Assembly: GCF_000373585.1 (NCBI RefSeq) | Contig: NZ_KB891854.1 | Location: 286,974-350,973, forward strand | DNA from: Streptomyces sp. MspMP-M5 | GTDB taxonomy: Bacteria; Actinomycetota; Actinomycetes; Streptomycetales; Streptomycetaceae | Reading direction: 5' to 3' | Length of the DNA: 64,000 bases | In this document: in pieces, positions 16,447 through 24,332 of the stretch | Numbering within the stretch: the first letter of the stretch is position 1 | Layout of the letters: each line of letters opens with the position of its first letter | Made by a program: the position numbers and the translations under genes | The notes under the pieces: generated by a model | What the model was told of the DNA's origin: nothing | The model's input: only the letters and a program-made list of their open reading frames with translations | Databases searched by the model: none

Positions 16447-18099
16447 ATGGCACCTATCACACCTAGTACGCATACCGTGACGAACCAGCCGCCGCCGCTG
16501 ACCGGATACGACGTCTTCGCCGCCGACCCGGCGCTCACCGAGGGGGTGGCCCGGTACGTCGCCGGGGAGCATCTGGGCGCGGCGCGCGAGGAGCTGGGCC
16601 GGCTGGGGCAGGCGGCCGGTTCGGCCCAGGCGCAGCGCTGGGGCGAGCAGGCCAACGCGTATCCGCCGGTGCTGCGCACCCACGACCGCTACGGGCACCG
16701 CATCGACGAGGTGGAGTTCCACCCGGCCTGGCACCGGCTGCTCGGGCACGCCGTCACGGCCGGGCTGACCGATGCCTGGGGGCGTCCGCACGGGCATGTC
16801 CGGCGCACCGCGGGCTTCCTGGTGTGGACGCAGGTGGAGGCGGGGCACGGCTGCCCGCTGTCGATGACGCACGCGGCGGTGCCGGCGCTGCGCGCCGAGC
16901 CGGAGCTGGCGGCGGTGTGGGAGCCGCTGCTGACGTCACGGGTGTACGAGGCCGAACTGCGGCCGGCCGCGCGGAAGACGGGCGCGCTGGCGGGGATGGC
17001 GATGACGGAGAAGCAGGGCGGCAGCGACGTCCGGGCGAACACCACCCGCGCCGAACCGCTGGCGGCGGCCGGGGAGTACGCCCTGACCGGCCACAAGTGG
17101 TTCTGCTCGGCGCCGATGTCGGACGCGTTCCTGGTGCTGGCCCAGGCCCCGGGCGGGCTGACCTGCTTCCTGCTACCGCGGGTGCTGCCGGACGGCACCC
17201 GCAACGCGTTCCGGCTCCAGCGGCTGAAGGACAAGCTCGGCAACCGCTCGAACGCCTCCGCGGAGGTGGAGTTCGACGGGCGCACCTGGGCACGCCGGGT
17301 CGGCGAGGAGGGGCGCGGGGTGGCGACGATCCTGGAGATGGTCGCGGCGACCCGGCTGGACTGCGTCACCGCGTCGGCGGCGGTGATGCGGCAGGCGGTG
17401 GCACAGGCGCTGCACCACACCGCGCACCGGAAGGCGTTCGGACGCCGGCTGGCCGAACAGCCGCTGATGCGCAATGTGCTGGCCGATCTGGCGGTGGAGT
17501 CGGAGGCGGCGACCACCCTGGCGCTGCGGCTGGCGGCGGCCTACGACGGCGGCACCGCGCGGGACCGGGCCTTCCTGCGGCTGGCGGTGCCGGCGGCCAA
17601 GTACTGGGTGACCAAGCGGTGCACGCCGCTGGTGGCGGAGGCCCTGGAGTGCCTGGGCGGCAACGGCTATGTGGAGGAGTCGGGGCTGCCGCGGCTGCTG
17701 CGCGAGGCGCCGCTGAACTCGATCTGGGAGGGCGCGGGCAACGTCCAGGCGCTCGACGTGCTGCGGGCGCTGCGGCGCGAACCCGCGGCACTGGACGCGT
17801 ATCTGTCCGAGATCGGCGCCGCCCGGGGCGCCGACCACCGGCTGGACCGGGCGATCCGGGGGCTGTTGACCGAACTCGCCGACCTGGAGGGCATCGAGGC
17901 CCGGGCCCGGCGGCTGACCGAGCGGCTGGCGCTGGTGCTCCAGGGCGCACTGCTGGTGCGGTACGCGCCGCCGGAGGTGGCCGACGTGTTCTGCGCCGCC
18001 CGGCTCGGCGGCGACGCGGGGGCGGCGTTCGGCACGCTGCCGCACACGCTGGACCTGGCGGCGGTGGTGGAGCGGGCGCGGCCGGTGGTGGCCGAATAG
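16447..18099 (+). CDS. AidB-like acyl-CoA dehydrogenase family protein
   Basis: The 550-residue protein matches E. coli AidB (541 residues) in length and motifs. These include AMTEKQGGSDVRANTTRAE (about 182-200), TGHKWFCSAPMSDAFLVLAQ (about 215-234), RLKDKLGNRSNASAEVEFDG, FGRRLAEQPLMRNVLADLA, and near the C-terminus EALECLGGNGYVEESGLPRL and NSIWEGAGN. AidB is an FAD protein with a DNA-binding patch linked to the response to methylating agents. Whether this copy acts as an isovaleryl-CoA-type dehydrogenase or a DNA-protective protein is not decided by sequence. ATG at 16447; no other adaptive-response gene is nearby. Confidence 0.9.
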   Translation: MAPITPSTHTVTNQPPPLTGYDVFAADPALTEGVARYVAGEHLGAAREELGRLGQAAGSAQAQRWGEQANAYPPVLRTHDRYGHRIDEVEFHPAWHRLLGHAVTAGLTDAWGRPHGHVRRTAGFLVWTQVEAGHGCPLSMTHAAVPALRAEPELAAVWEPLLTSRVYEAELRPAARKTGALAGMAMTEKQGGSDVRANTTRAEPLAAAGEYALTGHKWFCSAPMSDAFLVLAQAPGGLTCFLLPRVLPDGTRNAFRLQRLKDKLGNRSNASAEVEFDGRTWARRVGEEGRGVATILEMVAATRLDCVTASAAVMRQAVAQALHHTAHRKAFGRRLAEQPLMRNVLADLAVESEAATTLALRLAAAYDGGTARDRAFLRLAVPAAKYWVTKRCTPLVAEALECLGGNGYVEESGLPRLLREAPLNSIWEGAGNVQALDVLRALRREPAALDAYLSEIGAARGADHRLDRAIRGLLTELADLEGIEARARRLTERLALVLQGALLVRYAPPEVADVFCAARLGGDAGAAFGTLPHTLDLAAVVERARPVVAE

Positions 18100-18267
18100 C
18101 GGATGCCACCGGGCTCGCCCGCCCGGCCTCGGGTGGCGCGGCGGCGGTTCCGCGTCCCTAGCGGTGCCGCGGCCAGGCGGCTCCGGGCAGGGGACGTGAC
18201 AGGGGAAGAACCGCCGCCGCGCCGGGCGGGGAGCGGTGCCGCGCCGACTCGGCACCGGTCCCGGTCT

Positions 18268-18684
18268 TCAGGGCCATCGCGGCGGGCGCGGCGCGGTGCG
18301 GCCGCGCAGCGCCGCGTCGACGGCCACGATGATCTCGGCGTCCGGCACGTCCGGCCGGAAACCGACCAGGACGCCCCGCGCCTCGTAGTAGCGGATCACC
18401 CGGGAGGCGTCGCCCGTGCCGTCCCGCTCCGCCTCGCGCAGATGCACGACGAGGTCGGCGAAGGCCGGTGCGGGCAGCGGACCGCCGAAGCGCGCGACCC
18501 GGTCGAGGAGTTGCGGCGCGCCGTCGATCACATATCCCGCGGCCGGCAGCGGCTGACGCCTGATCAGGACGTCGACCGCGGACAGCCGGGGCACGCCGTA
18601 GTGTCCGGCCAGCCGGGCGGACCGGGCGATCCGGCCGCCCTCGCCGGCGCCGATCACCACGACACGCGGGGCGGCGGCCACCAT
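18268..18684 (-). CDS. Degenerate adenylate-kinase-like protein
   Basis: The 138-residue product resembles the adenylate kinase fold in outline. It has a Rossmann-like start VVVIGAGEGGRIARSARLA (about 7-25), then HYGVPRLSAVDVL (like HIS(T/S)GDL), GYVIDGAPQLLDR (like GF(L)LDGFPR), and SRVIRYYEARGVLVGF near the C-terminus. The P-loop GxxxxGK is broken: the lysine position holds Glu-Gly (GAGEGG) and the LID is missing. It is therefore probably not a kinase. The ATG at 18684 follows GGGAGGGGG. Small, unusual; the role is unknown. It lies between the acyl-CoA dehydrogenase and the GAF regulator. Confidence 0.7.
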   Translation of the reverse strand: MVAAAPRVVVIGAGEGGRIARSARLAGHYGVPRLSAVDVLIRRQPLPAAGYVIDGAPQLLDRVARFGGPLPAPAFADLVVHLREAERDGTGDASRVIRYYEARGVLVGFRPDVPDAEIIVAVDAALRGRTAPRPPRWP

Positions 18685-19004
18685 GGCGAGCCCCCTCCCA
18701 CACCGTGCCGACGACGCGGGCGGTCGATCGCGTCCTCGGCGGGCACCGGCGGGTTCTCCGTCGGGTGTCCGGCGAAACCTCCGGCTCCCCACCCCCGCGC
18801 CTTTGAGGCGTGGGGATCAGGACGCCATCGACCGCTGGGAACACAGTTCCTCGCCGGCGTCATAGGCCACAACGGTTGCAGTTCGTTGCAACCGATCTGG
18901 CCAATGGGCCTGCCCCGGGCGGCGGCTGACGGCACGATGGGCACGGCACGGACCGGCGGCGGACCGGCGGACGGGCACAAGGGACGGGCACAACGGAGAG
19001 CAGT
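18685..19004 (+). promoter_or_regulatory. Intergenic region with an 8-bp palindrome upstream of the GAF regulator
   Basis: No gene was found in these 320 bases. CGGTTGCA (18873-18880) and TGCAACCG (18887-18894) form a perfect inverted repeat with a six-base centre GTTCGT, about 110 bases before the regulator start; the left arm is also repeated directly (GTTGCAGTTCGTTGCA). Near 18792-18815 CCCCCGCGCC, TTTGA and GGCGTGGGG form a hairpin of a type common in Streptomyces intergenic DNA. The palindrome is a candidate autoregulatory operator. Confidence 0.5.
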
Positions 19005-20363
19005 GTGAGCGACAGACCGATCGACAGGGCCGGCGGGCGGGCCGGTGCCCGGCCGGCCGGGCAGCCGGTCGAGAGCGCCGTCCGGTCGGCCCAGGACATC
19101 CGGGAGACCGCGCGGCGGCTGGCCGGCCTGCACGAGACGGCGCTGGCCGGCGATCACCCGCCGGCGGACGTGCCCCGGGACGCGCCGCGCACGGTGATCG
19201 GCGAGTCCTGGCGGCGGGTCCTGGACCGCGGGGTGGACCCGGAGCGCGCCGGGGACCAACAGCCGCTGTCCGTCGCGGAGTTGGAGTACCGTCGGCAGAA
19301 GTCGCAGCTGGCGTCGATACTGCCGGTGCTCGGCGGCGGACTGCTGCCGACCGCCGACGCCGCCCAGCAGATCATGGTTGTCACCGACGCCGACGGCCGG
19401 GTGCTGTGGCGCGAGGGCAGCGCCCCGATCCGGCGGATGGCGGACCGGCTGGGCTTCGACAAGGGCGCCGACTGGACGGAGGGGACGGTCGGCACCAACG
19501 CGATCGGCACCGCGCTGGTGGCCCGCAGCCCGGTGCTGGTGCACTCCGCCGAGCACTTCCTGCGCAGCCACCACACCTGGACGTGTGCCGCGGCGCCGCT
19601 GCACGACCCGCGCGACGGGCGGCTGCTGGGCACGGTGGACGTCAGCGGCCCGGCCCACTCGTTCCATCCGACGACCCTGGCCCTGGTCTCCGCGGTGGCC
19701 CGGCTCGCCGAGGGCGAGTTGCGGACCCGGCACCACGCGTCTCTGGAGCGGCTGCGGGCGAGCGCGGCACCGGTGCTGGCGCGGATCGGCGGGCGGGCGC
19801 TGGCCGTCGATCCGCACGGCTGGACGGCGGCAGTGACCGGCATGACACCGCCGCACCGGGTGGCGCTGCCCAGGGAGCCGGCGGCCGGGCCGCTGTGGCT
19901 GCCGCGGTACGGGATGTGCACGCTGGAGCCGCTGCCGGGCGGCTGGCTGATCCGGCTCGGCCGGCCGGAGCCGGCGGCCGGGCCGCACCGGGTGGTGCTG
20001 GACCTCGGCGGGCCGGGCGGCCCGGCGGTGACGGTGGCGGGGCCCGCGGGCAGCTGGTCGCACGCGCTGACCCCGCGCCATGCCGAGCTGCTCTTCCTGC
20101 TGGCCGCCCGGCCGCACGGCCGCAGCGCCGCCGAACTGGCCCGGGACCTCTTCGGCGACGGCGGGCGGACGGTGACGGTCCGCGCCGAGCTGTCCCGGCT
20201 GCGGCGCCATCTCGGCGGCGTGCTGGCCCACCGGCCGTACCGCTTCGCCGACGGGGTGGAGGTGGAGCTGCGGCTGCCGGACCGGCCCGCGGAGCTGCTG
20301 CCGCACTCCACGGCGCCGGCGGTGCTGACGGCCCGCCGGGCGGGGGCCGGTCCCGGCAGGTGA
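19005..20363 (+). CDS. GAF-domain transcriptional regulator with C-terminal winged helix, no AAA+ domain
   Basis: This 452-residue protein starts like the sigma-54 activator AcoR: RTVIGESWRRVLDRGVDPE near 62-80, then a GAF-type sensor with VVTDADGRVLWREGSA (about 125-140), WTEGTVGTNAIGTAL, HFLRSHHTWTCAAAPLHDP and GRLLGTVDVSGP. In place of the ATPase module there is a linker and then a winged-helix segment, LTPRHAELLFLLAARPHGRSAAELARDLF, ending with RAELSRLRRHLGGVLAHRPYRF. This architecture occurs in actinobacteria, where sigma-54 is absent. It likely responds to a small redox or carbon signal. Start GTG 19005 with GGAGAG upstream. The nearby targets are not known. Confidence 0.85.
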   Translation: MSDRPIDRAGGRAGARPAGQPVESAVRSAQDIRETARRLAGLHETALAGDHPPADVPRDAPRTVIGESWRRVLDRGVDPERAGDQQPLSVAELEYRRQKSQLASILPVLGGGLLPTADAAQQIMVVTDADGRVLWREGSAPIRRMADRLGFDKGADWTEGTVGTNAIGTALVARSPVLVHSAEHFLRSHHTWTCAAAPLHDPRDGRLLGTVDVSGPAHSFHPTTLALVSAVARLAEGELRTRHHASLERLRASAAPVLARIGGRALAVDPHGWTAAVTGMTPPHRVALPREPAAGPLWLPRYGMCTLEPLPGGWLIRLGRPEPAAGPHRVVLDLGGPGGPAVTVAGPAGSWSHALTPRHAELLFLLAARPHGRSAAELARDLFGDGGRTVTVRAELSRLRRHLGGVLAHRPYRFADGVEVELRLPDRPAELLPHSTAPAVLTARRAGAGPGR

Positions 20364-20417
20364 GCGGCCGTGGCACACCCGCGGAAAACCCGGTGCGCGG
20401 GCGCGGGGCGCTCGCTT

Positions 20418-20433
20418 AGAGTGGCGCCACTCT
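20418..20433. promoter_or_regulatory. Perfect 16-bp palindrome AGAGTGGCGCCACTCT
   Basis: The palindrome lies in the 243-base gap after the GAF regulator and 174 bases before the oxidoreductase gene. The preceding bases are TT and the following GA, so the box can be read as a TetR-type operator. It could also be a transcription end for the regulator gene, but there is no T tract. Three GCATGC sites follow (see repeat). Confidence 0.5.
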
Positions 20434-20541
20434 GACGCAGCTCTCCAGAAGGACGTCGCAGAACGGGAGCGGCCGGCGCGTGGACTCACTCATCCAGCGC
20501 GCCGGGCCAGACGAGTGGGCGACACGACCATCCGCATCTCC

Positions 20542-20591
20542 GCATGCCCTCGGGCGCGCGGAGCTGGTTCCGCATGCCCCTCGGCATGCCC
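20542..20591 (+). repeat. Three GCATGCCC repeats upstream of the oxidoreductase
   Basis: GCATGCCC occurs at 20542-20549, 20572-20579 and 20584-20591. Each contains the palindrome GCATGC, and the second and third copies are 12 bases apart. They end 15 bases before the start codon and could form part of a leader or an operator. They are read in a frame that also encodes Met-Pro, so a longer N-terminus for the oxidoreductase was considered. Confidence 0.4.
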
Positions 20592-20606
20592 TTCTGGAGG
20601 ATTCCC

Positions 20607-21491
20607 GTGTCCGTAGGTCTCGGCCTTCCCATCGGCGACCCCGCGCAGCTGCTGACCTGGGCGCGGCGTGCCGACGCCGCCCCGTTCTCCACCGTCGCAC
20701 TGCTCGACCGGCTGGTGTATGCCAACCCCGAACCCCTGGTCACCCTGGCCGCGTTGGCCGGCGCGACCTCCCGGGTGCGGTTGCAGACCGAGGTGCTGCT
20801 GGCGCCGCTGCACCGCACCGCGCTGCTGGCCAAGCAGGCCGCCACGCTCGATCTGCTGTCGGGCGGGCGGTTCACGCTCGGCATCGGCATCGGCGGCCGC
20901 GCCGACGACTATCTGGCCGCGGGGGTGGACGTACGCACCCGGGGCCGCCGCCTCGACGGGCAGTTGGCCACGCTCCGCCGGCTGTGGGCCGGGGAGCCGC
21001 TGTCCGCGGACGTCGGCCCGGTGGGGCCCGCGCCGGCGCGGCCCGGCGGTCCCGAGGTACTGTTCGGCGGCTTTGTGCCGGCCGTGGTGGAGCGGGTGGC
21101 CCGCTGGGGCGACGGCTTCCTCGGCGCGGCCTTGCCGTCCCAGCAGATGGACGGGCTGTTCCGTGATGTGGAGGCGGCCTGGGAGCGCGCCGGACGGCCC
21201 GGCCGCCCCCGGCTGCTGGCCCAGGTGAACGTCGCCCTCGGTCCCGACCCCGTGGTGGACCGGGCCCGGCGCGAACTGCGCGCGTACTACGGCGACGCCC
21301 CGTACACCGACCACGTCGTGGACGGCCTCCTCACCACCCCCGCCGCGATCCGCGACGCCGTCGCCGCCTTTCTGGCGATCGGGGCGGACGAGGTGATGCT
21401 GTACTGCTGGTCGCCGGACCCGGACCAGGTCGGCCGCCTCGCGGACGCGGTCTTCACCGCGGAGGGCGACTGGCCGGGCCTGGCCTCCTAA
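20607..21491 (+). CDS. Luciferase-like (LLM) flavin- or F420-dependent oxidoreductase
   Basis: This 294-residue protein is a bacterial luciferase-like monooxygenase/F420-dependent oxidoreductase. Typical segments are VSVGLGLPIGDPAQLLTWAR at the start, TSRVRLQTEVLLAPLH (about 54-69), LAKQAATLDLLSGGRFTLGI (about 73-92), GIGGRADDYLAAG, a substrate-domain VLFGGFVPAVVERVARWGDGFLG, and the C-terminal ADEVMLYCWSPDPDQVGRLAD. The start GTG at 20607 is six bases after GGAGG; an alternative ATG at 20544 would add 21 residues with repeated Met-Pro. The reaction is unknown. A strong hairpin follows at 21517-21557. Confidence 0.85.
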   Translation: MSVGLGLPIGDPAQLLTWARRADAAPFSTVALLDRLVYANPEPLVTLAALAGATSRVRLQTEVLLAPLHRTALLAKQAATLDLLSGGRFTLGIGIGGRADDYLAAGVDVRTRGRRLDGQLATLRRLWAGEPLSADVGPVGPAPARPGGPEVLFGGFVPAVVERVARWGDGFLGAALPSQQMDGLFRDVEAAWERAGRPGRPRLLAQVNVALGPDPVVDRARRELRAYYGDAPYTDHVVDGLLTTPAAIRDAVAAFLAIGADEVMLYCWSPDPDQVGRLADAVFTAEGDWPGLAS

Positions 21492-21516
21492 CCACTCGCG
21501 GCCGCGCGGGTCGCGC

Positions 21517-21557
21517 GGGGCCGGTCCGGAGCGCGGCCCGTTTTCCGGACCGGCCCC
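21517..21557. terminator. Strong hairpin terminator after the LLM oxidoreductase
   Basis: A perfect 14-bp stem pairs GGGGCCGGTCCGGA (21517-21530) with TCCGGACCGGCCCC (21544-21557), and the loop is 13 bases. It lies 26 bases after the stop codon and before the acetyltransferase promoter. T residues occur inside the loop rather than after the stem, as in many Streptomyces terminators. Confidence 0.75.
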
Positions 21558-21590
21558 GGGCCGCCTCCCCCGGTGTGATGTGCTGGCGCC

Positions 21591-22181
21591 ATGACCCACA
21601 CCGTCACCACCTGGTATCTCGAACAGACCGCGCGCGCCGACCTCCTGCCCGCCGTGGAGCCGCCCGCCGAGCAGGATGTACGGATCGTCCGGTCCGAGGT
21701 GCCCTCGCCCGAGTTCAGCCGGTTCCTCTATACGGCCGTCGGCGGAGACATCCTGTGGACCGACCGCCTGGGGTGGTCGTACGCGCGGTGGACCGAGCAC
21801 CTCGGGCAGCCGGGGACCGAGACCTGGGTGGCGTACGAGCGCGGGACGCCCGCCGGGTTCATCGAGCTCCGGGCCGGGCCGGAGGGGGCGGTGGAGGTCG
21901 CCTACTTCGGGCTGCTGCCGGCCTTCCGGGGCCGGCGGATCGGCGGGCATCTGCTCGACTACGGGACCGCGCGGGCCTGGGACCTGGCCGAGCGGTGGCC
22001 GGGGCTGCCGGAGACCGCGCGGGTGTGGGTGCACACCTGCAGCGACGACGGGGCTCATGCGCGGGCCAACTACGAGCGGCGCGGCTTCCGGGTGTACGAC
22101 ACCACGGTGACCGAGGAGCCGGAGGCCGAGCAGCCCGGCCCGTGGCCCGGCGCGGACCGGGTGCCGGCCGCCGGGAGCTGA
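21591..22181 (+). CDS. GNAT-family N-acetyltransferase
   Basis: The 196-residue protein has the GNAT acetyl-CoA fold. The core motif is FGLLPAFRGRRIGGHLLDYG (about residues 104-123), with the R/Q-x-x-G-x-G/A pattern, preceded by a beta strand TWVAYERGTPAGFIELRAGP and followed by VWVHTCSDDGAHARANYERRGF (split here), the typical end of the fold. Substrate is not evident. Its start ATG at 21591 directly follows a strong terminator, so it has its own promoter. The following gene set is the sulfur locus, with no functional link visible. Confidence 0.88.
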   Translation: MTHTVTTWYLEQTARADLLPAVEPPAEQDVRIVRSEVPSPEFSRFLYTAVGGDILWTDRLGWSYARWTEHLGQPGTETWVAYERGTPAGFIELRAGPEGAVEVAYFGLLPAFRGRRIGGHLLDYGTARAWDLAERWPGLPETARVWVHTCSDDGAHARANYERRGFRVYDTTVTEEPEAEQPGPWPGADRVPAAGS

Positions 22182-22276
22182 GGCCCCCGGCACCTGGCGC
22201 CCGCACGGGGCGCGGCCGTTCGCCCCGGACGCATTGATTCCGCCACGTGACGGGCGCCACAGCATCTCGCCATGCG

Positions 22277-22302
22277 GGACATCCATGTCCATATCTTGGA
22301 TG
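22277..22302. promoter_or_regulatory. Overlapping inverted repeats in the sulfur-operon promoter region
   Basis: GGACATCCATGTCC at 22277-22290 is a palindrome with arms GGACAT/ATGTCC. It overlaps CATCCA (22280-22285) facing TGGATG (22297-22302). They lie about 40-65 bases before the leader peptide start, inside the 161-base gap after the acetyltransferase gene. They are candidate sites for a sulfur-responsive regulator. Confidence 0.4.
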
Positions 22303-22342
22303 ACGGTGGACTGTCCGGAGAGCCGCGTGCCACGCTTCCGTC

Positions 22343-22426
22343 ATGTCTCGCGCTGGAATTGCCTTGGTGAGTCGACGCCACGTCGACCTCGGCCGCATGT
22401 CCAGCGCCATTTGTCGGGCAGGCTGA
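22343..22426 (+). CDS. Leader peptide of the sulfur assimilation operon
   Basis: An ATG at 22343 opens a 27-codon frame that ends with TGA at 22424-22426. The peptide starts MSRAGIALVSRRHVDLGRM and ends SSAICRAG, matching the short conserved leader peptides that precede sulfur genes in Streptomyces and other actinobacteria. In related mycobacterial leaders cysteine-rich peptides tune downstream expression to cysteine supply; here only one Cys codon is present near the end. A terminator-like hairpin follows at 22582-22612, so an attenuation mechanism is plausible. Its short length and position explain why such frames are often missed. No RBS of strong consensus is visible. Confidence 0.75.
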   Translation: MSRAGIALVSRRHVDLGRMSSAICRAG

Positions 22427-22581
22427 CGCCGTACGCGTGAGGGCCCCGCCCCGCGTCACCCCGGACAGCACTCGGCACTCTCACTTCGCACGCCGTCCCC
22501 ACCGTCGCGGACGCGTAGCGCCCCCGACCCCGCAGCCCACCGCGCCCCGCGCCGCGCCGTGGTGCGTCCGCGCAGGTCGCC

Positions 22582-22612
22582 GGGGGTGCACCGCATCCTG
22601 CGCGCCCCCTTT
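22582..22612 (+). terminator. Attenuator-like hairpin ahead of the sulfite reductase gene
   Basis: GGGGGTGC (22582-22589) pairs with GCGCCCCC (22602-22609), one G-T wobble included, and three T residues follow at 22610-22612. The reductase RBS begins some 10 bases later. Together with the upstream leader peptide this has the arrangement of a transcription attenuator. The intervening 22427-22581 holds no gene. Confidence 0.5.
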
Positions 22613-22637
22613 GAGCCGCCCAGAAGGACGTAAACCC

Positions 22638-24332
22638 ATGGCCGCCACCCCGGACAGCCCCACCGCCACGACCCGCCGCAAGGCCGGCCGCCACCGCGGC
22701 GAGGGCCAGTGGGCCGTTGGTCACTTCACGCCACTCAACGGCAACGAGCAGTTCAAGAAGGACGACGACGGTCTCAATGTGCGGACACGCATTGAGACGA
22801 TCTACTCCAAGGCCGGTTTCGACTCCATCGACCCCAACGACCTGCGCGGCCGGATGCGTTGGTGGGGCCTGTACACCCAGCGCAAGCCCGGGATCGACGG
22901 CGGCAAGACCGCGGTGCTGGAGCCCGAGGAGCTGGACGACAAGTACTTCATGCTGCGGGTCCGCATCGACGGCGGCCGGCTCACCGTCGCCCAGCTGCGC
23001 GCCATCGGCGAGGTCTCCGAGCAGTACGCCCGCGGCACCGCCGACATCACCGACCGGCAGAACATCCAGCTGCACTGGGTGCGCATCGAGGACGTCCCGG
23101 CCATCTGGGAGAAGCTGGAGTCCGTGGGCCTGTCCACGACCGAGGCGTGCGGCGACTGCCCGCGCGTGATCATCGGCTCCCCCGTGGCCGGCATAGCGGC
23201 GGACGAGATCATCGACGGCACCCCGGCCGTGGACGAGATCCACGAGCGCTACATCGGCAGCAAGGAGTTCTCCAACCTGCCGCGCAAGTTCAAGACCGCG
23301 ATCTCCGGCTCACCCGTCCAGGACGTGGTGCACGAGATCAACGACGTGGCCTTCGTCGGCGTCGTCCACCCCGAGCACGGCCCGGGCTTCGACCTGTGGG
23401 TCGGCGGCGGCCTGTCCACCAACCCCAAGCTCGCCCAGCGCCTGGGCACCTGGGTGCCGCTGGACGAGGTCGCCGACGTCTGGGCCGGCGTGGTCGGCAT
23501 CTTCCGCGACTACGGCTACCGGCGCCTGCGCAACCGCGCCCGGCTGAAGTTCCTGATGGCCGACTGGGGCGCGGAGAAGTTCCGGCAGGTACTGGAGGAC
23601 GAGTACCTGCAGCGGAAGCTGATCGACGGCCCGGCGCCCGAGCAGCCCGCGCACCGGTGGCGCGACCACGTCGGCGTGCACCCGCAGCAGGACGGCCGCT
23701 TCTACGTGGGCTTCGCACCGCGCGTCGGCCGGGTCGACGGCGCCACCCTGACCAAGGTCGCCGAACTCGCCGCCGCACACGGCTCCGACCGGCTGCGCAC
23801 CACCGTCGAGCAGAAGCTGATCATCCTCGATGTCACCGAGGACCGGATCGACTCCCTGGTCGCCGGGCTGGAGGCGCTGGACTTCCAGGTCACCCCCTCG
23901 CCGTTCCGGCGCGGCACCATGGCCTGCACCGGCATCGAGTTCTGCAAGCTCGCCATCGTCGAGACCAAGGGCCGGGGCGCCACGCTGATCGACGAACTGG
24001 AGCGCCGGATGCCGGACTTCCAGGAGCCGATCACCATCAACCTCAACGGCTGCCCGAACGCCTGCGCCCGCATCCAGGTCGCCGACATCGGCCTCAAGGG
24101 CCAGCTGGTGCTGGACGACGACGGCAACCAGGTCGAGGGCTACCAGGTGCACCTCGGCGGTGCGCTGGGCCTGGAGCCGGGCTTCGGCCGCAAGGTCCGC
24201 GGTCTGAAGGTCACCGCGGACGAACTGCCCGACTACGTCGAGCGGGTGCTGCGCAACTTCGAGGCGCAGCGCGAGGAGGGCGAGCGGTTCGCCACCTGGG
24301 CGGCGCGCGCCGAAGAGGGGGCACTGAAGTGA
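22638..24332 (+). CDS. Ferredoxin-type sulfite reductase (nitrite/sulfite reductase family)
   Basis: This 564-residue sirohaem enzyme has the two-repeat NirA/SirA layout. The cluster ligands are CTGIEFCKLA (about 432-441) and NGCPNACARIQVAD (about 470-483), which hold the coupled [4Fe-4S] and sirohaem. The first repeat contains TRIETIYSKAG and DITDRQNIQLHWV; the second contains HVGVHPQQDGRFYVGF. The context of cysH, cysC, cysD and cysN identifies it as sulfite rather than nitrite reductase, making sulfide for cysteine synthesis. ATG at 22638 with GAAGGACG. It overlaps the next gene by GTGA. Sirohaem would be supplied by the chelatase at the operon's end. Confidence 0.93.
   Translation: MAATPDSPTATTRRKAGRHRGEGQWAVGHFTPLNGNEQFKKDDDGLNVRTRIETIYSKAGFDSIDPNDLRGRMRWWGLYTQRKPGIDGGKTAVLEPEELDDKYFMLRVRIDGGRLTVAQLRAIGEVSEQYARGTADITDRQNIQLHWVRIEDVPAIWEKLESVGLSTTEACGDCPRVIIGSPVAGIAADEIIDGTPAVDEIHERYIGSKEFSNLPRKFKTAISGSPVQDVVHEINDVAFVGVVHPEHGPGFDLWVGGGLSTNPKLAQRLGTWVPLDEVADVWAGVVGIFRDYGYRRLRNRARLKFLMADWGAEKFRQVLEDEYLQRKLIDGPAPEQPAHRWRDHVGVHPQQDGRFYVGFAPRVGRVDGATLTKVAELAAAHGSDRLRTTVEQKLIILDVTEDRIDSLVAGLEALDFQVTPSPFRRGTMACTGIEFCKLAIVETKGRGATLIDELERRMPDFQEPITINLNGCPNACARIQVADIGLKGQLVLDDDGNQVEGYQVHLGGALGLEPGFGRKVRGLKVTADELPDYVERVLRNFEAQREEGERFATWAARAEEGALK

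Noticed and set aside
18792..18815. Short CCCC/GGGG hairpin before the GAF regulator as a riboswitch
   Set aside because: Too short and simple; it is better seen as a dispersed Streptomyces hairpin or terminator.
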